DNA of 5,106 bases from Acidobacteriota bacterium. GTDB lineage: Bacteria; Acidobacteriota; Terriglobia; Terriglobales; Acidobacteriaceae. The notes beneath the pieces are model-generated. The model had not been told where the DNA came from and did not search any database. It saw nothing but the letters and a program-made list of their open reading frames with translations. Location: contig JAJYSL010000328.1 of the NCBI GenBank assembly GCA_021793595.1, positions 1 through 5,106 on the forward strand, given 5' to 3'. Numbering within the stretch: the stretch's first letter is position 1; each line of letters starts with the position of its first letter. The position numbers were made by a program, and so were the translations under genes. This document shows, piece by piece, positions 4,568 to 5,106 of the stretch.

Positions 4568-5106
4568 ATGTCCGACAATCCAATCCCAACTCCGTCTCTC
4601 GTCGAACGCGCAAATAAAATCCGTCTCATTCTGATGGACATTGACGGCACGCTGACCGATGGCGGCGTGTGCCTCATGTCTCTGCCGAACGACGGCGGCG
4701 TGGCGGAGATGAAGGTCTTCAATTCTCAAGACGGCCTCGCGATCAAGCTGGCCCACGTCATGGGGATCAAGACCGGCTTCATCACCGGGCGCAAGTCTCC
4801 CGCGGTGCAGCAGCGTGCCGAGGAGTGTCTGGTCGACTACGTGTATCTTGGCCAGGCGAGAAAAATGGCTGCGTTTGAAGAATGCATGCGGAAGGCGGGA
4901 GTGACGGAAGAAGAAGTCGCCTATCTCGGCGACGATCTGCCGGACATGCCGGTGTCCCAGCGCGCCGGACTGGCCGTCGCGGTTGCAAGCGCAGCTCCAG
5001 AGTTGAAAGCGGTCTGCCACTACGTCACCCGCGCGGATGGCGGCAAAGGAGCAGCGAGGGAACTGGTCGAGCTGATTCTGAAGGCGCAGGGAAGATGGGA
5101 AGAAGC
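4568..5106 (+). CDS. kdsC: 3-deoxy-D-manno-octulosonate 8-phosphate phosphatase, 3' end outside window
   Basis: From ATG 4568 the frame is open for 179 codons to the window edge. It is a C0-type HAD phosphatase: motif I LMDIDGTLTDG with nucleophile D24 and acid D26, motif II ITGR with T73, motif III Lys at K99 in QARKMAAFE, and motif IV GDDLPD with D122/D123. A C-terminal GGKGAARELVELIL (158-171) is typical of KdsC, whose members are usually 170-190 residues, so only a few residues are likely missing. It hydrolyses Kdo-8-phosphate to Kdo and phosphate in the cytoplasm for LPS core synthesis. A loop after motif I (SLPNDGGVAEMKVFN) is longer than in E. coli KdsC. No Shine-Dalgarno sequence is visible, and no in-frame alternative start fits better. 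Confidence 0.92.
   Translation, partial: MSDNPIPTPSLVERANKIRLILMDIDGTLTDGGVCLMSLPNDGGVAEMKVFNSQDGLAIKLAHVMGIKTGFITGRKSPAVQQRAEECLVDYVYLGQARKMAAFEECMRKAGVTEEEVAYLGDDLPDMPVSQRAGLAVAVASAAPELKAVCHYVTRADGGKGAARELVELILKAQGRWEE

Noticed and set aside
4041..4613. 190-aa open frame on the minus strand
   Set aside because: It runs antisense through the VOC gene, a palindromic repeat and the start of kdsC. It is a shadow frame.
4550..5020. 156-aa open frame on the minus strand
   Set aside because: It is antisense to kdsC, whose catalytic motifs fix the real frame on the plus strand.

Overview
The window looks like chromosomal DNA from a Gram-negative, LPS-making bacterium. The start of kdsC (Kdo-8-phosphate phosphatase) at the right edge implies a Kdo-containing outer membrane. 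The secreted DUF1080 protein, the kdsC type with an extra loop after motif I, and the dispersed palindromic repeats between genes all suggest an Acidobacteriota-like host. That assignment is inference from style and is not proven by any marker in the window.

Region 1 (about 1-1700) is an accessory block of four small genes I cannot assign to a function: a short multi-pass membrane protein (188-574), a 138-aa soluble protein (683-1099), a 55-aa protein whose start overlaps the end of the previous gene (1071-1238), and a membrane-anchored coiled-coil-like protein (1243-1698) that is translationally linked to it. A perfect 12-bp stem repeat (86-116) lies on the left of this block and a degraded relative (about 1701-1749) lies on the right.

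Region 2 (1777-3026) is toxin-antitoxin debris and a second, intact module. An intact CopG/RHH antitoxin (1777-2061) overlaps the start of a ParE-like toxin whose frame keeps only about 15 toxin-like codons. The sequence then changes into the 3' end of a convergent, apparently complete vapBC operon (minus strand, vapB 2706-2503, vapC 2493-2098). Upstream of vapB are two direct TATGTGTA half-sites 21 bp apart, a probable autoregulatory operator. Further upstream on the minus strand is a small Gly/Ala/Val-repeat protein gene broken by a one-base frameshift (3026-2801).

Region 3 (3160-5106) looks like conserved metabolic or housekeeping sequence on the plus strand: a secreted DUF1080 (3-keto-disaccharide hydrolase-type) protein with a strong hairpin behind it, a VOC/glyoxalase-fold protein resembling the STM3117 type, a short palindromic repeat, and kdsC running off the window end. 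Hairpins separate these genes, so they are probably not one operon.

I see no CRISPR array, tRNA, rRNA or transposase gene. The most unusual observation is the decapitated CopG-ParE module joined directly to vapBC. No clear new multi-gene system can be demonstrated; the unknown four-gene block is the best candidate for something undescribed.
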